DNA of 64,000 nt from Anaerolineaceae bacterium (lineage in GTDB: Bacteria > Chloroflexota > Anaerolineae > Aggregatilineales > Phototrophicaceae), in the NCBI GenBank assembly GCA_002699585.1, contig PABP01000035.1, forward strand, positions 250,052 through 314,051, in the 5' to 3' direction. Below the pieces are notes generated by a model. The model was not told the DNA's origin. It made no database searches and worked only from the letters and a program-made list of their open reading frames with translations. The position numbers and the translations under genes are program-made. Shown one piece after another: positions 25,541-34,573 of this stretch. Position 1 is the first letter of the stretch. Every line of letters begins with the position of its first letter.

Positions 25541-26007
25541 GATGTTGCCTTTCCTGTGTTCCATAGATGTACAAACATGAGTGCCATGCCGATCAGAGCG
25601 ATGGCAGCCGCTTTCCAGAAGGGACTATTTGGTGTGACGACCAGTTCACCGATCATGAAGGGGTGTAATGCACCGCAGCTCACCGAACAGCGAAAGCGGA
25701 ACTTGCCTGCTTCGGCTGCTGTGAATACGATCCGTTCGGAGATACCGGGTGTCACCCGCACCTTGGTGTCGTGCCCATCGAGGGCAAAACCGTGAACGAC
25801 ATCTGAAGATGTCAGCGTAATCGCTACCTGATCGCCCTGACGGACTTCAATGCGTCCTGGCATATAGGCATAGTCGGCTGCGTCGATACTAATCTCATGG
25901 GTAACGGGGTTCGCGTTTGCTGATGCTGGCCACCAGAAGACGACTGCCATAGTGACCAGCACCAGTGGAACAACGACAAATCGATAGGGTGGGCGGCGAA
26001 TTCGCAT
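25537..26007 (-). CDS. Membrane-bound CuA-type cupredoxin
   Basis: The 156-residue protein has an N-terminal signal or anchor (about 9-30), a cupredoxin domain and a second helix near the C-terminus (about 130-150). The ligands His72 (VVHGFAL), Cys107, Cys111, His115 and Met118 (RCSVSCGALHPFM) are exactly those of a binuclear CuA centre. It resembles a stand-alone COX2 or N2OR electron-entry domain. With the CuA-cytochrome fusion it gives two CuA domains in a single operon with no catalytic subunit, which is unusual. Confidence 0.88.
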   Translation of the reverse strand: MRIRRPPYRFVVVPLVLVTMAVVFWWPASANANPVTHEISIDAADYAYMPGRIEVRQGDQVAITLTSSDVVHGFALDGHDTKVRVTPGISERIVFTAAEAGKFRFRCSVSCGALHPFMIGELVVTPNSPFWKAAAIALIGMALMFVHLWNTGKATS

Positions 26008-26009
26008 GG

Positions 26010-26444
26010 CTATGCTTCCGGCATGGGTGTATCCGTTGAAGGTCCGAACGAACCATACGTGGCGTCGATATAATGTCGGATCTCAAGTTGGGACAGGCCC
26101 TCTTCCGAGAGACGCTTGACGTCCAGCGCAATATCGACACAAATGCCACAACCCGCTGCGTGGTTGTCGAACGTGATCGTGCCATTTTTATCGACGGACT
26201 GGATGAAGCAGTGCAGGTTACTGGTATGTCCCATCGCGCCGCAGCCACAATAACACGGTTGATAAATCAACTCTTCAGGGTGCTCAATGGCAAAGTGGTA
26301 GGCGGTCTGGACTGTTTGGGGAGCTTGACTGATATAGGTAGGCAGTTCGTCCGCGTAGCCACCGACATCTGACGGCGCGCAGGCAGCCAGCAGGATCGTC
26401 CCCACCAGTGCAAAGCTCAAAAATAACCATCGTTTAGAGGACAT
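26010..26444 (-). CDS. PCYCGC-motif lipoprotein
   Basis: The 144-residue protein has a lipoprotein signal (LLAAC, lipidated Cys22) followed by the PCYCGC domain: YQPCYCGCGAMGHTSNLHCF and, about 25 residues later, AAGCGICVDIA. Seven cysteines and two histidines suggest a metal or redox site outside the membrane. The family has no established activity. The ATG has AAGGAG upstream. It is the first gene of the redox operon and ends two bases before the cupredoxin gene. Confidence 0.88.
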   Translation of the reverse strand: MSSKRWLFLSFALVGTILLAACAPSDVGGYADELPTYISQAPQTVQTAYHFAIEHPEELIYQPCYCGCGAMGHTSNLHCFIQSVDKNGTITFDNHAAGCGICVDIALDVKRLSEEGLSQLEIRHYIDATYGSFGPSTDTPMPEA

Positions 26445-26512
26445 ATCACTCCTTAAGTGACAATCAGAGCAAGAATATGCCTCATCTTAGATTATTCAGA
26501 AGGAGCCAGGTA

Positions 26513-26560
26513 TCAGGTAAAACCCGCTGTTTTTGGGCGAATTTGTCAGGGTTATCCTGA
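26513..26560 (-). promoter_or_regulatory. Redox-operon upstream motif pair
   Basis: TCAGGTAAAACCCGCT (26513-26528) and the imperfect palindrome TCAGGGTTATCCTGA (26546-26560) lie 69 and 102 bases before the PCYCGC start codon. The first is nearly identical to 20519-20533, 73 bases before doxX. A -10-like TAATCT lies between the motifs and the gene. The rest of 26445-26757 shows nothing clear; the DUF305 gene starts divergently at 26758, so the same sites might act on it. Confidence 0.55.
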
Positions 26561-26757
26561 CATAGGGATTTTAGTGAGAGGGCCTGTAGGGGTTGGTCTT
26601 TGGCAAGGCTCATTCATGGGCCGCTTATCTTTTTATACGAGAGATTATCAAATGATTCCCCAATCTTCAATCAACCTTTGATACGCTACGCATGTTCAGA
26701 TACGACACATATGTTGGTACTGAGACTTACTGAGATTATCCAATCAGAAAGTGACTT

Positions 26758-27285
26758 ATGAATCAGGAAAATAACAGAAATTATCTGCGTTTTGCCGCCA
26801 TGATCGCGACATCCATGGTGGTCATGTTTGTTTTTATGTATTTGAACTCCTACGATATTTCCCACGTGCGCTGGAGCGAAACACGCGTCTACATGACCTT
26901 TATTATGGGCGCGGCTATGGCTGTGGTCATGTTGAGTTTTATGTGGGGCATGTATAACAATGTAAAGACAAATATCGCCATTTACGTAGGGAGCGTGATT
27001 GTCTTTATAGCTGCTCTCTTCCTGGTCCGCAGCCAGACGACGGTTGGCGACCAATCCTACATGAGCGCCATGATTCCCCATCATTCGATTGCCATCCTGA
27101 CTAGCGAAAACGCCCAGATCGAAGATGTGCGTGTGCGCCAGCTAGCCGACGAAATTATCGAAGCCCAGCGTCGTGAGATCAAAGAGATGGACTGGTTGCT
27201 GCAAGATATACAGCAGAATGGCATCGCAGATACCCAGGCCGAGGCGGACGAACGTCCTGTTCCTGAATTTGAAGCCCAGCCATAA
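26758..27285 (+). CDS. DUF305-domain membrane protein
   Basis: The 175-residue protein has three membrane helices and a helical extracytoplasmic domain with the DUF305 signature MSAMIPHHSIAILTSENAQ, where the Met and paired His can bind metal. Related proteins (CopM of cyanobacteria) bind copper outside the cell. It ends six bases before the convergent restriction-modification gene and closes the copper/redox island. Confidence 0.87.
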   Translation: MNQENNRNYLRFAAMIATSMVVMFVFMYLNSYDISHVRWSETRVYMTFIMGAAMAVVMLSFMWGMYNNVKTNIAIYVGSVIVFIAALFLVRSQTTVGDQSYMSAMIPHHSIAILTSENAQIEDVRVRQLADEIIEAQRREIKEMDWLLQDIQQNGIADTQAEADERPVPEFEAQP

Positions 27286-27290
27286 GCAGC

Positions 27291-30200
27291 CTACACTTCC
27301 CCATAGGGATACTTTGTCGTTTCTTCGATGAGTTGACGTTCCTCTGGCGTCAGGTCGAAAGCATCGTAGACGATGGCGTTCATGCGCGTTTCCAGGGTGA
27401 TGATCTGCTGCGTGAGCTGCTGATGCTTGCCCGTTTCTTCTGCCAGATAGCCACGCCAATCAGACCGTTTGCCCAGCGGAATCTCAACACCGAAGCGCCG
27501 ATTTATCTCGTCACTTAGGGCTTTCTCGTCGGATAGCTCCCACCAGCGATAGAGCGCGACCCGCGTGGAAATCTCGTCACCGTTGAACTCGTTGCGCAGC
27601 GTCTGACGGAAATTCTCGTGCAGTTGATAGCGTGACCGTGCCAACCCCGTGATTTCCTCCGCGAAGGTAGCCAGGTCACTTTCTTGCTGTGGTGTCAGGT
27701 CGGGGATAGGCAGGCGTTCAATAAATTGGAGCTTTGCCTGATATTGCCAAAGTCCCGCCCGTAATCTTAGAGGCGTAGCCATTTGAGAAAGGACAAACCA
27801 AATAGGGCGAGACGCGAGGATTGCCAGAGTGGTTAGGTTAGCAACAATTATGGTTCCTTTATCGTTGCAGTACGTAAGACTTGTATCCCATGAATAGCGT
27901 GGCAATTTCCCAATATCTGGAGCAAAAATCTTTGGTTTTTCAAATTCTTCAAAATAGGCTATTTGATCTTGGATTTCGTACCATTGATAGGAACCTGCTT
28001 TGCGGCCAGCCCACGTGCCTTTCCAATTATCCGGTCTTGGCTCTAATTGTGACCTAAATTTTTCCAAGTAAGTTTTGATTGCAGGGTAATCGTCTATCAC
28101 AATACCGCGACGGGTAAAGATCAGATATTGGTCACCATCTATTTGATACCAGGGTCGAAGATCTTGACCGCGAACCATCGGCTTGATTATTTCTGCACTG
28201 GTATGATGTTGTTGGATTAAGGTGTTTTTGGTTTGTGCATCTACTATGAAAGCATCGTTGAAGCCTGTAACAACTCCTCGATAAATATTGTTATTGACGT
28301 AATTACCAAGAGTCATACGATTCGCTGACAATTTCAAGTACAGACGGGTCAATTCAGCGGACTGAAACCGCCATTCATCCATTGCTGTGGCTTCGCTCAG
28401 GCTGTCGACCCAATCGCCTTTTTCCAGCGTGGCTTGTAGTTCAGTAAATGGCACATTGCCTTCCATAAACAGATTGTTGAAGGTGTCGCTGTTGGTATGG
28501 TTCCGCATGATGGCAATCGTCGGGTAGACCATCTCAGCCCCGCGGAAAGGCTGATTCTCGCCAAAGTTAGCCACCCATTCCATGCCTGCATTGTCATGAA
28601 TATACTGCCGGAAAGGTTTGGCGCTGTTGCTGTTCATGTACGTGCCGGAGGTGATATAGCCTAGTCGGTGGGCGTCTTTGACGAACTGCAAACCCAATTC
28701 ATAGAAGTACAGGAACAGGTCGGCTGTACCGCTGTAAACTTCATAATACTGCTGCAAAAACGGCTTAATCGGCTGGATGCGCTCCTGGCGCACATAAGGC
28801 GGATTGCCCACCACCGCATCGAAGCCGGGTGTCGCTTTGGGTTGGCCAGCGGCATCAAAAAATATCTCCGGGAAGGCCAGTTCCCAATGGAAGAAATGCT
28901 GTTCGCCAGCCAGTCGCTCGGCCTCGTTCACCAGGGATTGCAGCGCGGGCGGGGTCATGTCGGTGGTGGTCAGCTTGCGCACCGCCTGCCACTGCTCGCT
29001 GGTCAATTCCAGGCCAAAGTAACGCGCGGTCCACACATCCGCCGACTGTTTATAGGTGCTCAGGCGGCGTGTCAGGTCCGCATAAAGCTGCTCCTGCTTC
29101 TTCACATCGCCCACATTTTCCGCCACCGTGCCCTCGATGGCCGCCATCTGCGCCACAGCAAAGCGCACGCCCTCGGTAAAATCATCCAGGTCGAACAGTG
29201 TCACCTGTCCCGCAGCTTCGGCTTCACGGCGGCGCTTCTCCGCGCTCTGGATGCGGCGCTGGCGGTTCTTCTCGGCCTTCACATCGACCTCAGCATCATC
29301 AAAATCGCTCAGGCTGGCGCCTACCAGGCTGTTGCCCACCCGTATATGGTGGTCGAGGAAGGACAGCGGCTTGCCCTTGGCCAGTGTCGTCAGCCACATG
29401 CTCAGCTTGGCCAGTTCCACCGCCAGCGGGTTGATGTCCACCGCATAGATACAGGCGCTCGCCACCAGCCGCTTCCAGTAGATCAGCTCGTCCTCGTCGC
29501 CCAGGTCATGGGGCCGCAGCGCAAGCGCCGTCAGCCATTCTGCGATGTAGCTGGTCACATCCACCACAAAATGGCCGCTGCCCGTCGCCGGGTCGAGCAC
29601 GTTCAGCGCCAATACTTCCGATACCAGTCCATCGGCAACCTGCACATGCCATTGGCCATCTTCGTCCAGGGTGGCATGCCGCCCGGTAATGTCGGTCAGC
29701 AGCGGTTCTAGCGTCTTCTCCACAATAAAGCGCACGATGTAATCCGGCGTGTAGTAGCTGCCCGTCACCTTGCGCTCGTTGCTGCCCGTCCGCAGGTATA
29801 CCTGTCCCGCTTGCTTGAGGGCATCCTCAGCTTTCTTGGCAGGCACATACTGCTGGCCCTTCAGCATCAGCGGCTGGTCGGCCACGGCGAGTTCGTATTC
29901 CAGCAGCTTCTCGTAGATGCTACCCAGGTGACGCACATCCAGATCGCGATAATCCACAAACACGCGCTTCTGCCGACGATTTTCGGTCACATCCACCCGC
30001 GCCAGCTTGTCCAGTGCTGGAACCAGATAGGCATCCCCAACCACGTTATCCGCCAGGAACAGATGCTGCCGATCTGCAAACAGCTTGCCATTGTAGGGCG
30101 GCAGGTCCAGGCTGGGATCACCCGCGTCGATGGCGAAGAACAGGTCGCGCAGGCTATTGTAGAACGAACTGCTGTCGGCATTCAGCGCCCGATTGAAATC

Positions 30201-31157
30201 CAGATCATGGGCCACGCGCCGCTTGATGGCGGTCAGGCTGCGCTGGTTGGTGTAGGTCTCGTTGTCGAACATCGGCAGAATTTCGCGGCTTTCCGCGTAG
30301 AAGATGAACAGCAGGCGGTACAGCAGTACCAGGCTGTTCTCGTAGATGGTCCGCAGAGTCGTAGCATCCGCATCCAGTTGGTTGCGCCGATAGTCGAGGA
30401 ACCCCTGAGCGATCATCTCCAGCGCTTCATAGACTTCATCTTCCAACTTGTCGGTCAACTTTTGTGCAAAGTCTTCACTACCTGCCAGCACCTTCGCCAG
30501 CCAGCCAGAGGTAAACGCCTCTTTGCGGAAGAACGCATAGAAGTACAGGAAGTTGTTGAGGTTGTCGGCATCCAGTAGTTGGTCGAGGTCCACCGCATAG
30601 TAGCTGTTGTACTTGCTGGTATCGCGATGATACAGTCGCCAGAACCGTCCATCAGTGAGAATGCCCCAGGGTAGTTCGCTGTAGCGCAGGTACTCGTCAA
30701 TCTGTTGGGCGGGGTTGCGCTGTCCTGGCGCCGATTGGTCGAGGTTCACCCCCCAGCGCTTAGCATCGCCCACAGCCAGTGCATGCACAATCTGTTCCGG
30801 CGCATAGATTTCGCTAGTCAAAGCACGGGAATCCGCATCGCTGCTCACAAACACATAGTCCGGCTTGCGATGGCCGCGTTCCCTATAGCGCACCTTCACC
30901 TGTACCGAATAGCTCATATTCAGAGCGTCGAGCACGGGTTTGACCCATTGCTCTTCCAACTGCGCCTCATCCAGCAATGCAGGCTGTATCCGTTCCCGCA
31001 ATTGGCGCAGGTCGTTATAAGCTGCTGTCGCTTGACTTACCAAAATGACATCATCCCACTCAGGTAACGTAGGCACAATCTCATTCAGGTAGTAATCTGC
31101 AAATAGGCCGTTATTATGGTGAGTCGCACTCAGCGAACGCTGTTCTGTTTCAGGCAT
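27291..31157 (-). CDS. Type IIG-like single-chain restriction-modification enzyme
   Basis: The protein has 1288 residues from the ATG at 31157; an upstream in-frame TTG at 31202 is less likely. The N-terminal part contains a PD-(D/E)XK-like pattern (KPDYVFV ... AVGDAKRW). The centre is an N6-adenine methyltransferase with SAM motif VLDPATGSGHFVVDV and catalytic NPPY (VVGNPPYVRQE). The C-terminal third would be the target-recognition region. Such fused enzymes cut and methylate as one protein and need no partner. No other restriction genes adjoin. The gene sits between the copper island and the conjugation genes. Confidence 0.88.
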   Translation of the reverse strand: MPETEQRSLSATHHNNGLFADYYLNEIVPTLPEWDDVILVSQATAAYNDLRQLRERIQPALLDEAQLEEQWVKPVLDALNMSYSVQVKVRYRERGHRKPDYVFVSSDADSRALTSEIYAPEQIVHALAVGDAKRWGVNLDQSAPGQRNPAQQIDEYLRYSELPWGILTDGRFWRLYHRDTSKYNSYYAVDLDQLLDADNLNNFLYFYAFFRKEAFTSGWLAKVLAGSEDFAQKLTDKLEDEVYEALEMIAQGFLDYRRNQLDADATTLRTIYENSLVLLYRLLFIFYAESREILPMFDNETYTNQRSLTAIKRRVAHDLDFNRALNADSSSFYNSLRDLFFAIDAGDPSLDLPPYNGKLFADRQHLFLADNVVGDAYLVPALDKLARVDVTENRRQKRVFVDYRDLDVRHLGSIYEKLLEYELAVADQPLMLKGQQYVPAKKAEDALKQAGQVYLRTGSNERKVTGSYYTPDYIVRFIVEKTLEPLLTDITGRHATLDEDGQWHVQVADGLVSEVLALNVLDPATGSGHFVVDVTSYIAEWLTALALRPHDLGDEDELIYWKRLVASACIYAVDINPLAVELAKLSMWLTTLAKGKPLSFLDHHIRVGNSLVGASLSDFDDAEVDVKAEKNRQRRIQSAEKRRREAEAAGQVTLFDLDDFTEGVRFAVAQMAAIEGTVAENVGDVKKQEQLYADLTRRLSTYKQSADVWTARYFGLELTSEQWQAVRKLTTTDMTPPALQSLVNEAERLAGEQHFFHWELAFPEIFFDAAGQPKATPGFDAVVGNPPYVRQERIQPIKPFLQQYYEVYSGTADLFLYFYELGLQFVKDAHRLGYITSGTYMNSNSAKPFRQYIHDNAGMEWVANFGENQPFRGAEMVYPTIAIMRNHTNSDTFNNLFMEGNVPFTELQATLEKGDWVDSLSEATAMDEWRFQSAELTRLYLKLSANRMTLGNYVNNNIYRGVVTGFNDAFIVDAQTKNTLIQQHHTSAEIIKPMVRGQDLRPWYQIDGDQYLIFTRRGIVIDDYPAIKTYLEKFRSQLEPRPDNWKGTWAGRKAGSYQWYEIQDQIAYFEEFEKPKIFAPDIGKLPRYSWDTSLTYCNDKGTIIVANLTTLAILASRPIWFVLSQMATPLRLRAGLWQYQAKLQFIERLPIPDLTPQQESDLATFAEEITGLARSRYQLHENFRQTLRNEFNGDEISTRVALYRWWELSDEKALSDEINRRFGVEIPLGKRSDWRGYLAEETGKHQQLTQQIITLETRMNAIVYDAFDLTPEERQLIEETTKYPYGEV

Positions 31158-31278
31158 AGGGTATCTGTTTCTATTAGCAATGGGTATGTGACATGCTCTC
31201 AATTATAGCGTGTTTGCTGTACTCTGCCGGGGCTGATAACAAGCGTTTAGGTCGTTCTTTAATCGAGCATCGTGCACT

Positions 31279-31484
31279 GACTGCCGCTCACAAACATACT
31301 TCAAATTGAGAATTCACTTTTTTGAGGGATATCTCTTTTTATGAGGAATCGCACGCGGCAGTCGCAGGCTAAAGGCCTGCCCCTCAACGCCGGGGAGGCT
31401 TGGCGCACCACGCCTGCGGTGCGCCGCTTCTTCGCGTCTGGCGCCGCTCCGAAGCTGCTGGGCTTGGTCTACCAAGCCCAGCAG
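31279..31484. other. Cluster of strong hairpins, possible oriT or terminator array
   Basis: Outer arms GACTGCCGC (31279-31287) and GCGGCAGTC (31355-31363) are followed by GCAGGC/GCCTGC (31364-31380), GGCGCACC/GGTGCGCC (31402-31425) and a 14-bp stem CTGCTGGGCTTGGT/ACCAAGCCCAGCAG with a two-base loop (31455-31484). The stretch is much more GC-rich than its AT-rich surroundings and contains no believable gene. It lies 167 bases before the relaxosome-like gene, the usual place for an origin of transfer. The rest of 31158-31650 shows nothing else. Confidence 0.5.
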
Positions 31485-31650
31485 TCGGTGACAGCCTGTT
31501 TTCAGCCGCTACCTAGCCGCTCAACTCAGGAAACGGAGTGGGTCATCTCAGCAACCTGCGTTGACTTTCCACTGTGCTTTATCTGACAATAAATATAACG
31601 AAAATGAGCGACTGAATCGCTTTCATCTGTAAGCAATCACGGAGTCAAAA

Positions 31651-32061
31651 ATGACTCGTCAGCGCCGCCGATCTGTGCGCGTTTATGCGCGGATCACACC
31701 TGAACTATATACCCTGTTTCAGCAAGTTCGCATCGCCAAACGTTACGAATCCGACGCGGACCTAATGCGAGCTGCGCTACGAGCATATCTGCAAAAACAG
31801 TCGGATCAAGTCGCAAGTAAGCGGTATTTCAATGTGTCAATGCAGCGCCGATTAAGTCAAGTGGATTGGCATCTGACAGTCATCACCACATTGCTCGCAC
31901 ATGCGTTGGCCATGCTGATTTCAAGTGTCTCTGGCCAGAAACTATCGCCCGAAAAACTGCTTGACCAATCCATTCGGCTGGCTGCCGAAAAACACAGTGG
32001 TCTGACAAAGCAGCTTGAAGCATCGCAACCCGACGAAGAGAAAAGCGAGCTAATCGAGTGA
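31651..32061 (+). CDS. Relaxosome-type DNA-binding protein (MobC-like position)
   Basis: The 136-residue basic protein begins with an RHH-like stretch (RRRSVRVYARITPELYTLFQQVRIAKRYESDADLMRAALRAYLQ), followed by a helical region ending in an acidic tail. It starts after GGAG and overlaps the relaxase candidate by four bases (ATGA). Small RHH proteins in this position bind oriT and recruit the relaxase. The family is not recognised more precisely. Confidence 0.6.
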   Translation: MTRQRRRSVRVYARITPELYTLFQQVRIAKRYESDADLMRAALRAYLQKQSDQVASKRYFNVSMQRRLSQVDWHLTVITTLLAHALAMLISSVSGQKLSPEKLLDQSIRLAAEKHSGLTKQLEASQPDEEKSELIE

Positions 32062-32741
32062 AGAAACACGCCCTGGTCTGCAATCTGCTGTTCAAGCTGG
32101 ATAACGGTAAATCGCGGCGCTACATGGTCGATATGCTGAAGTACCTGCAATTTCGTGAGGATCGCAATCAACCTGCTCCTCAAGTCAGTCGCAATCGCTG
32201 GGTAGATCGTGGACTAGGAAGGCACTACAAGGCAATCACCAAGAGCCTTACGGAAATGGCAAAAGATCACACCAACAGAGACGAGGTGCTTCTGCGAATG
32301 ATGGTCGTTTCACCACATCCCAACCTGATGAAGCATCTACCCGCTTCACGGCGGAGGCGCGTCTTACACCAGCTCACAGAATCCATGATGGAGAACTTCT
32401 TCACATCACAGAACTTATCTGTGCCTGAATACAGCTATGTGATTCACGATCCACAGACAGATGATGATAATCAACGGTTACACAGCCATGTCATATTCCC
32501 CGCGACCACACCCGATATGGATGGACGACGTCACTATGATATCCGACGCAAACAAATGCCGCAGTTTCATAAAGAAAGAGATCGAACCATCACCCAGGTA
32601 TTGTCTCGCTATCTCGGGACAGAGCGTGTCGTTGAGATCGACAATGATCTGCTTACCGATGCTGAAAAAGAGGCACGAGAAAAAGCAAAGACGATTCCGA
32701 ATGACATCAACGATTTGAACCAATGGTTTGATATGAGCTAA
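32058..32741 (+). CDS. Relaxase/mobilization nuclease candidate
   Basis: The 227-residue protein contains QRLHSHVIFPATTPD, resembling the His-x-His motif of relaxases, where two histidines hold the metal. Several N-terminal tyrosines could act as the nucleophile (RRYMVDMLKYLQF). It has no helicase or primase extension. Its position between an RHH protein and the VirD4-type coupling protein supports the call. It would nick oriT and lead the strand through the secretion channel. The match to known MOB families is weak, so this may be a divergent group. Confidence 0.6.
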   Translation: MKKHALVCNLLFKLDNGKSRRYMVDMLKYLQFREDRNQPAPQVSRNRWVDRGLGRHYKAITKSLTEMAKDHTNRDEVLLRMMVVSPHPNLMKHLPASRRRRVLHQLTESMMENFFTSQNLSVPEYSYVIHDPQTDDDNQRLHSHVIFPATTPDMDGRRHYDIRRKQMPQFHKERDRTITQVLSRYLGTERVVEIDNDLLTDAEKEAREKAKTIPNDINDLNQWFDMS

Positions 32742-32743
32742 CG

Positions 32744-34573
32744 ATGCTGTACTGGTTATTCACTGAAGGGCGTTTGTGGTCGGCAGCACTGATTGTGCCT
32801 TCTGGCTTACTGACTATCCTCCTGACACTTATTCTCGCAAGCAGAACGAAGCAATCTCACTCACGTTTGCGAGTACTCACCTACCTTGCTTTTTCACTTG
32901 CACTCGCTGCCGGATTCATTCTGCTTCTGAGTCATTCAGCTATCCAACGAGGACGCAATACGTTGCCACCCATCCTCGACTGGCTTGTTGGCTGTCCAGC
33001 CACGGTTGATGGAAGCCGAATCCTGAGCTTCGGTGGATTATTGGTGCTGGTGCTTCTGGCCGGGAACCTCCTGTTGACCCAACAGATGCGACCTGCTTCT
33101 GTCCTTCAGGAATGGCTCAACTTATTGAAACGCCCCTACAAAAAACGCGGCAAGGTCGGTTCGTCCCATTTTTGTACGCCAGGCGAATTTCGCCGTTTCC
33201 GCAATCAAGATATCGATGGCATCATACTTGAGGGTGCTTTCTGGGGCGAGCGGAATCGGCGCTTAGACAGTGGCATCGAACAACTGTACCTTAGCAGTGA
33301 AGACGCCACGCGTGGCATCCTGGCACTCGGCAGCCCGGGGTCAGGCAAAAGCCAGGCTGTCATTTTGCCGATCATTGCCCAGAAAATGCAGGCAGGAATG
33401 TCACTTATTGTGGCTGATCCACAAGGCGAATTGAAATCGCATATTCTTAAATTGGCTGGTCTTACAGGACATGCCATTGCCATCCACGATCCCACGAGAA
33501 CCGACACGCCCCGATTCAATCTGGCAGATGGCATTCAAACCGTCTCGGATGCCCGTGCGATTGCTGATGTGCTCGTTTCTCGTTTACCCGGAGATAACCA
33601 GTTCTGGAGTGATGCAGCTTCATCCTTGCTGGCAGCCTGCCTACTACGATTTAAAACACTCGGTAAGATATATGCTGCTCTGGCAGATGCCAATCAGTTG
33701 GTCGAGAAAATCAACAGCCAACAGGATGACGCGCGGTTGTTGGCAAATAACTTCGTTGCCAGTGCCAAAAGCGATGGCAAAGTAGCAGCCAACATCCTTT
33801 CGACATTGGCAACTGCCCTGACTGGCTGGGCATCGTCTTCCGTGCGTGAGAACACAGCAGTCTCAGATTTTGCTGCTTCTATTCTGCTAAGAGAACCAAC
33901 CGTCATTATTCTCACTTGTCCAGGACGAATGCGTCAGGTTTATGCACCCTATCTTGGAGCCGTGTTACGACGACTCATGCTCGACCTGGACACATTCGCA
34001 GAACTGCATGGTGGAGCGTTACCAACATCCATATTCATTGTTATGGATGAGTTCCCAACGCTTGGGCGACTGGACGGCATTGTGTCTGATATCAACCTTG
34101 TGCGGAAACGTCGCATCAGCATCGTAATTGCAGCCCAAACGCGTGCACAACTTCAGCATATTTATGGAACACAAGGCACAGATGTTTTGCTTAGTGGGCT
34201 AGCAACTCAGATCGTATTTGGTGGATGTGATACACATACTGCCAGTTACTATAGCCAGGCCAGCGGACAAGCATCTATCGGCAACAAAAGAGATGATTTT
34301 GTACGGCCCCGCCCCTTGCTGACTTTGGATGAGGTGCAAAGCCCTCCGCGTGGGAACTGCCTTATCTTTATTCGATATACAGAGCCAAACTACGCCGCAC
34401 AATTGGTTCTCTGTGCGCAGCTTAGACGATTCTACGAGAATCCTGATTACCAAGCATCGCCGATGCCCTCGGTTCAACCTAGATTGCTACCGCGCCGAGG
34501 CAAGATTGAGTTATTCGATCATATTCCTTTGAGTTTAGGGGCTACAGAGCATGAACAAGACAGCGTTGGTTAA
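32744..34573 (+). CDS. VirD4/TraG-type type IV coupling protein
   Basis: The 609-residue protein has three N-terminal membrane helices (to ~125) and an ATPase domain. Walker A is GSPGSGKSQ (about 196-204), followed by IVADPQGELKS; Walker B is FIVMDEFPTLGRLDG; and the conserved IAAQTRAQLQHIYG follows. It docks the relaxase-DNA complex at the conjugation channel. It starts two bases after the relaxase stop. The 3' end overlaps the HU-like gene by 23 bases. Confidence 0.92.
   Translation: MLYWLFTEGRLWSAALIVPSGLLTILLTLILASRTKQSHSRLRVLTYLAFSLALAAGFILLLSHSAIQRGRNTLPPILDWLVGCPATVDGSRILSFGGLLVLVLLAGNLLLTQQMRPASVLQEWLNLLKRPYKKRGKVGSSHFCTPGEFRRFRNQDIDGIILEGAFWGERNRRLDSGIEQLYLSSEDATRGILALGSPGSGKSQAVILPIIAQKMQAGMSLIVADPQGELKSHILKLAGLTGHAIAIHDPTRTDTPRFNLADGIQTVSDARAIADVLVSRLPGDNQFWSDAASSLLAACLLRFKTLGKIYAALADANQLVEKINSQQDDARLLANNFVASAKSDGKVAANILSTLATALTGWASSSVRENTAVSDFAASILLREPTVIILTCPGRMRQVYAPYLGAVLRRLMLDLDTFAELHGGALPTSIFIVMDEFPTLGRLDGIVSDINLVRKRRISIVIAAQTRAQLQHIYGTQGTDVLLSGLATQIVFGGCDTHTASYYSQASGQASIGNKRDDFVRPRPLLTLDEVQSPPRGNCLIFIRYTEPNYAAQLVLCAQLRRFYENPDYQASPMPSVQPRLLPRRGKIELFDHIPLSLGATEHEQDSVG

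Noticed and set aside
28668-29711. Long plus-strand open frame (347 codons)
   Set aside because: It is antisense to the methyltransferase domain of the restriction-modification gene, which has clear motifs.
29811-30578. Plus-strand open frame of 255 codons
   Set aside because: It is antisense to the N-terminal half of the same restriction-modification gene.
31341-31586. Plus-strand open frame of 81 codons over the hairpin cluster
   Set aside because: The stretch is dominated by inverted repeats and has no ribosome binding site; the frame is probably chance in GC-rich DNA.
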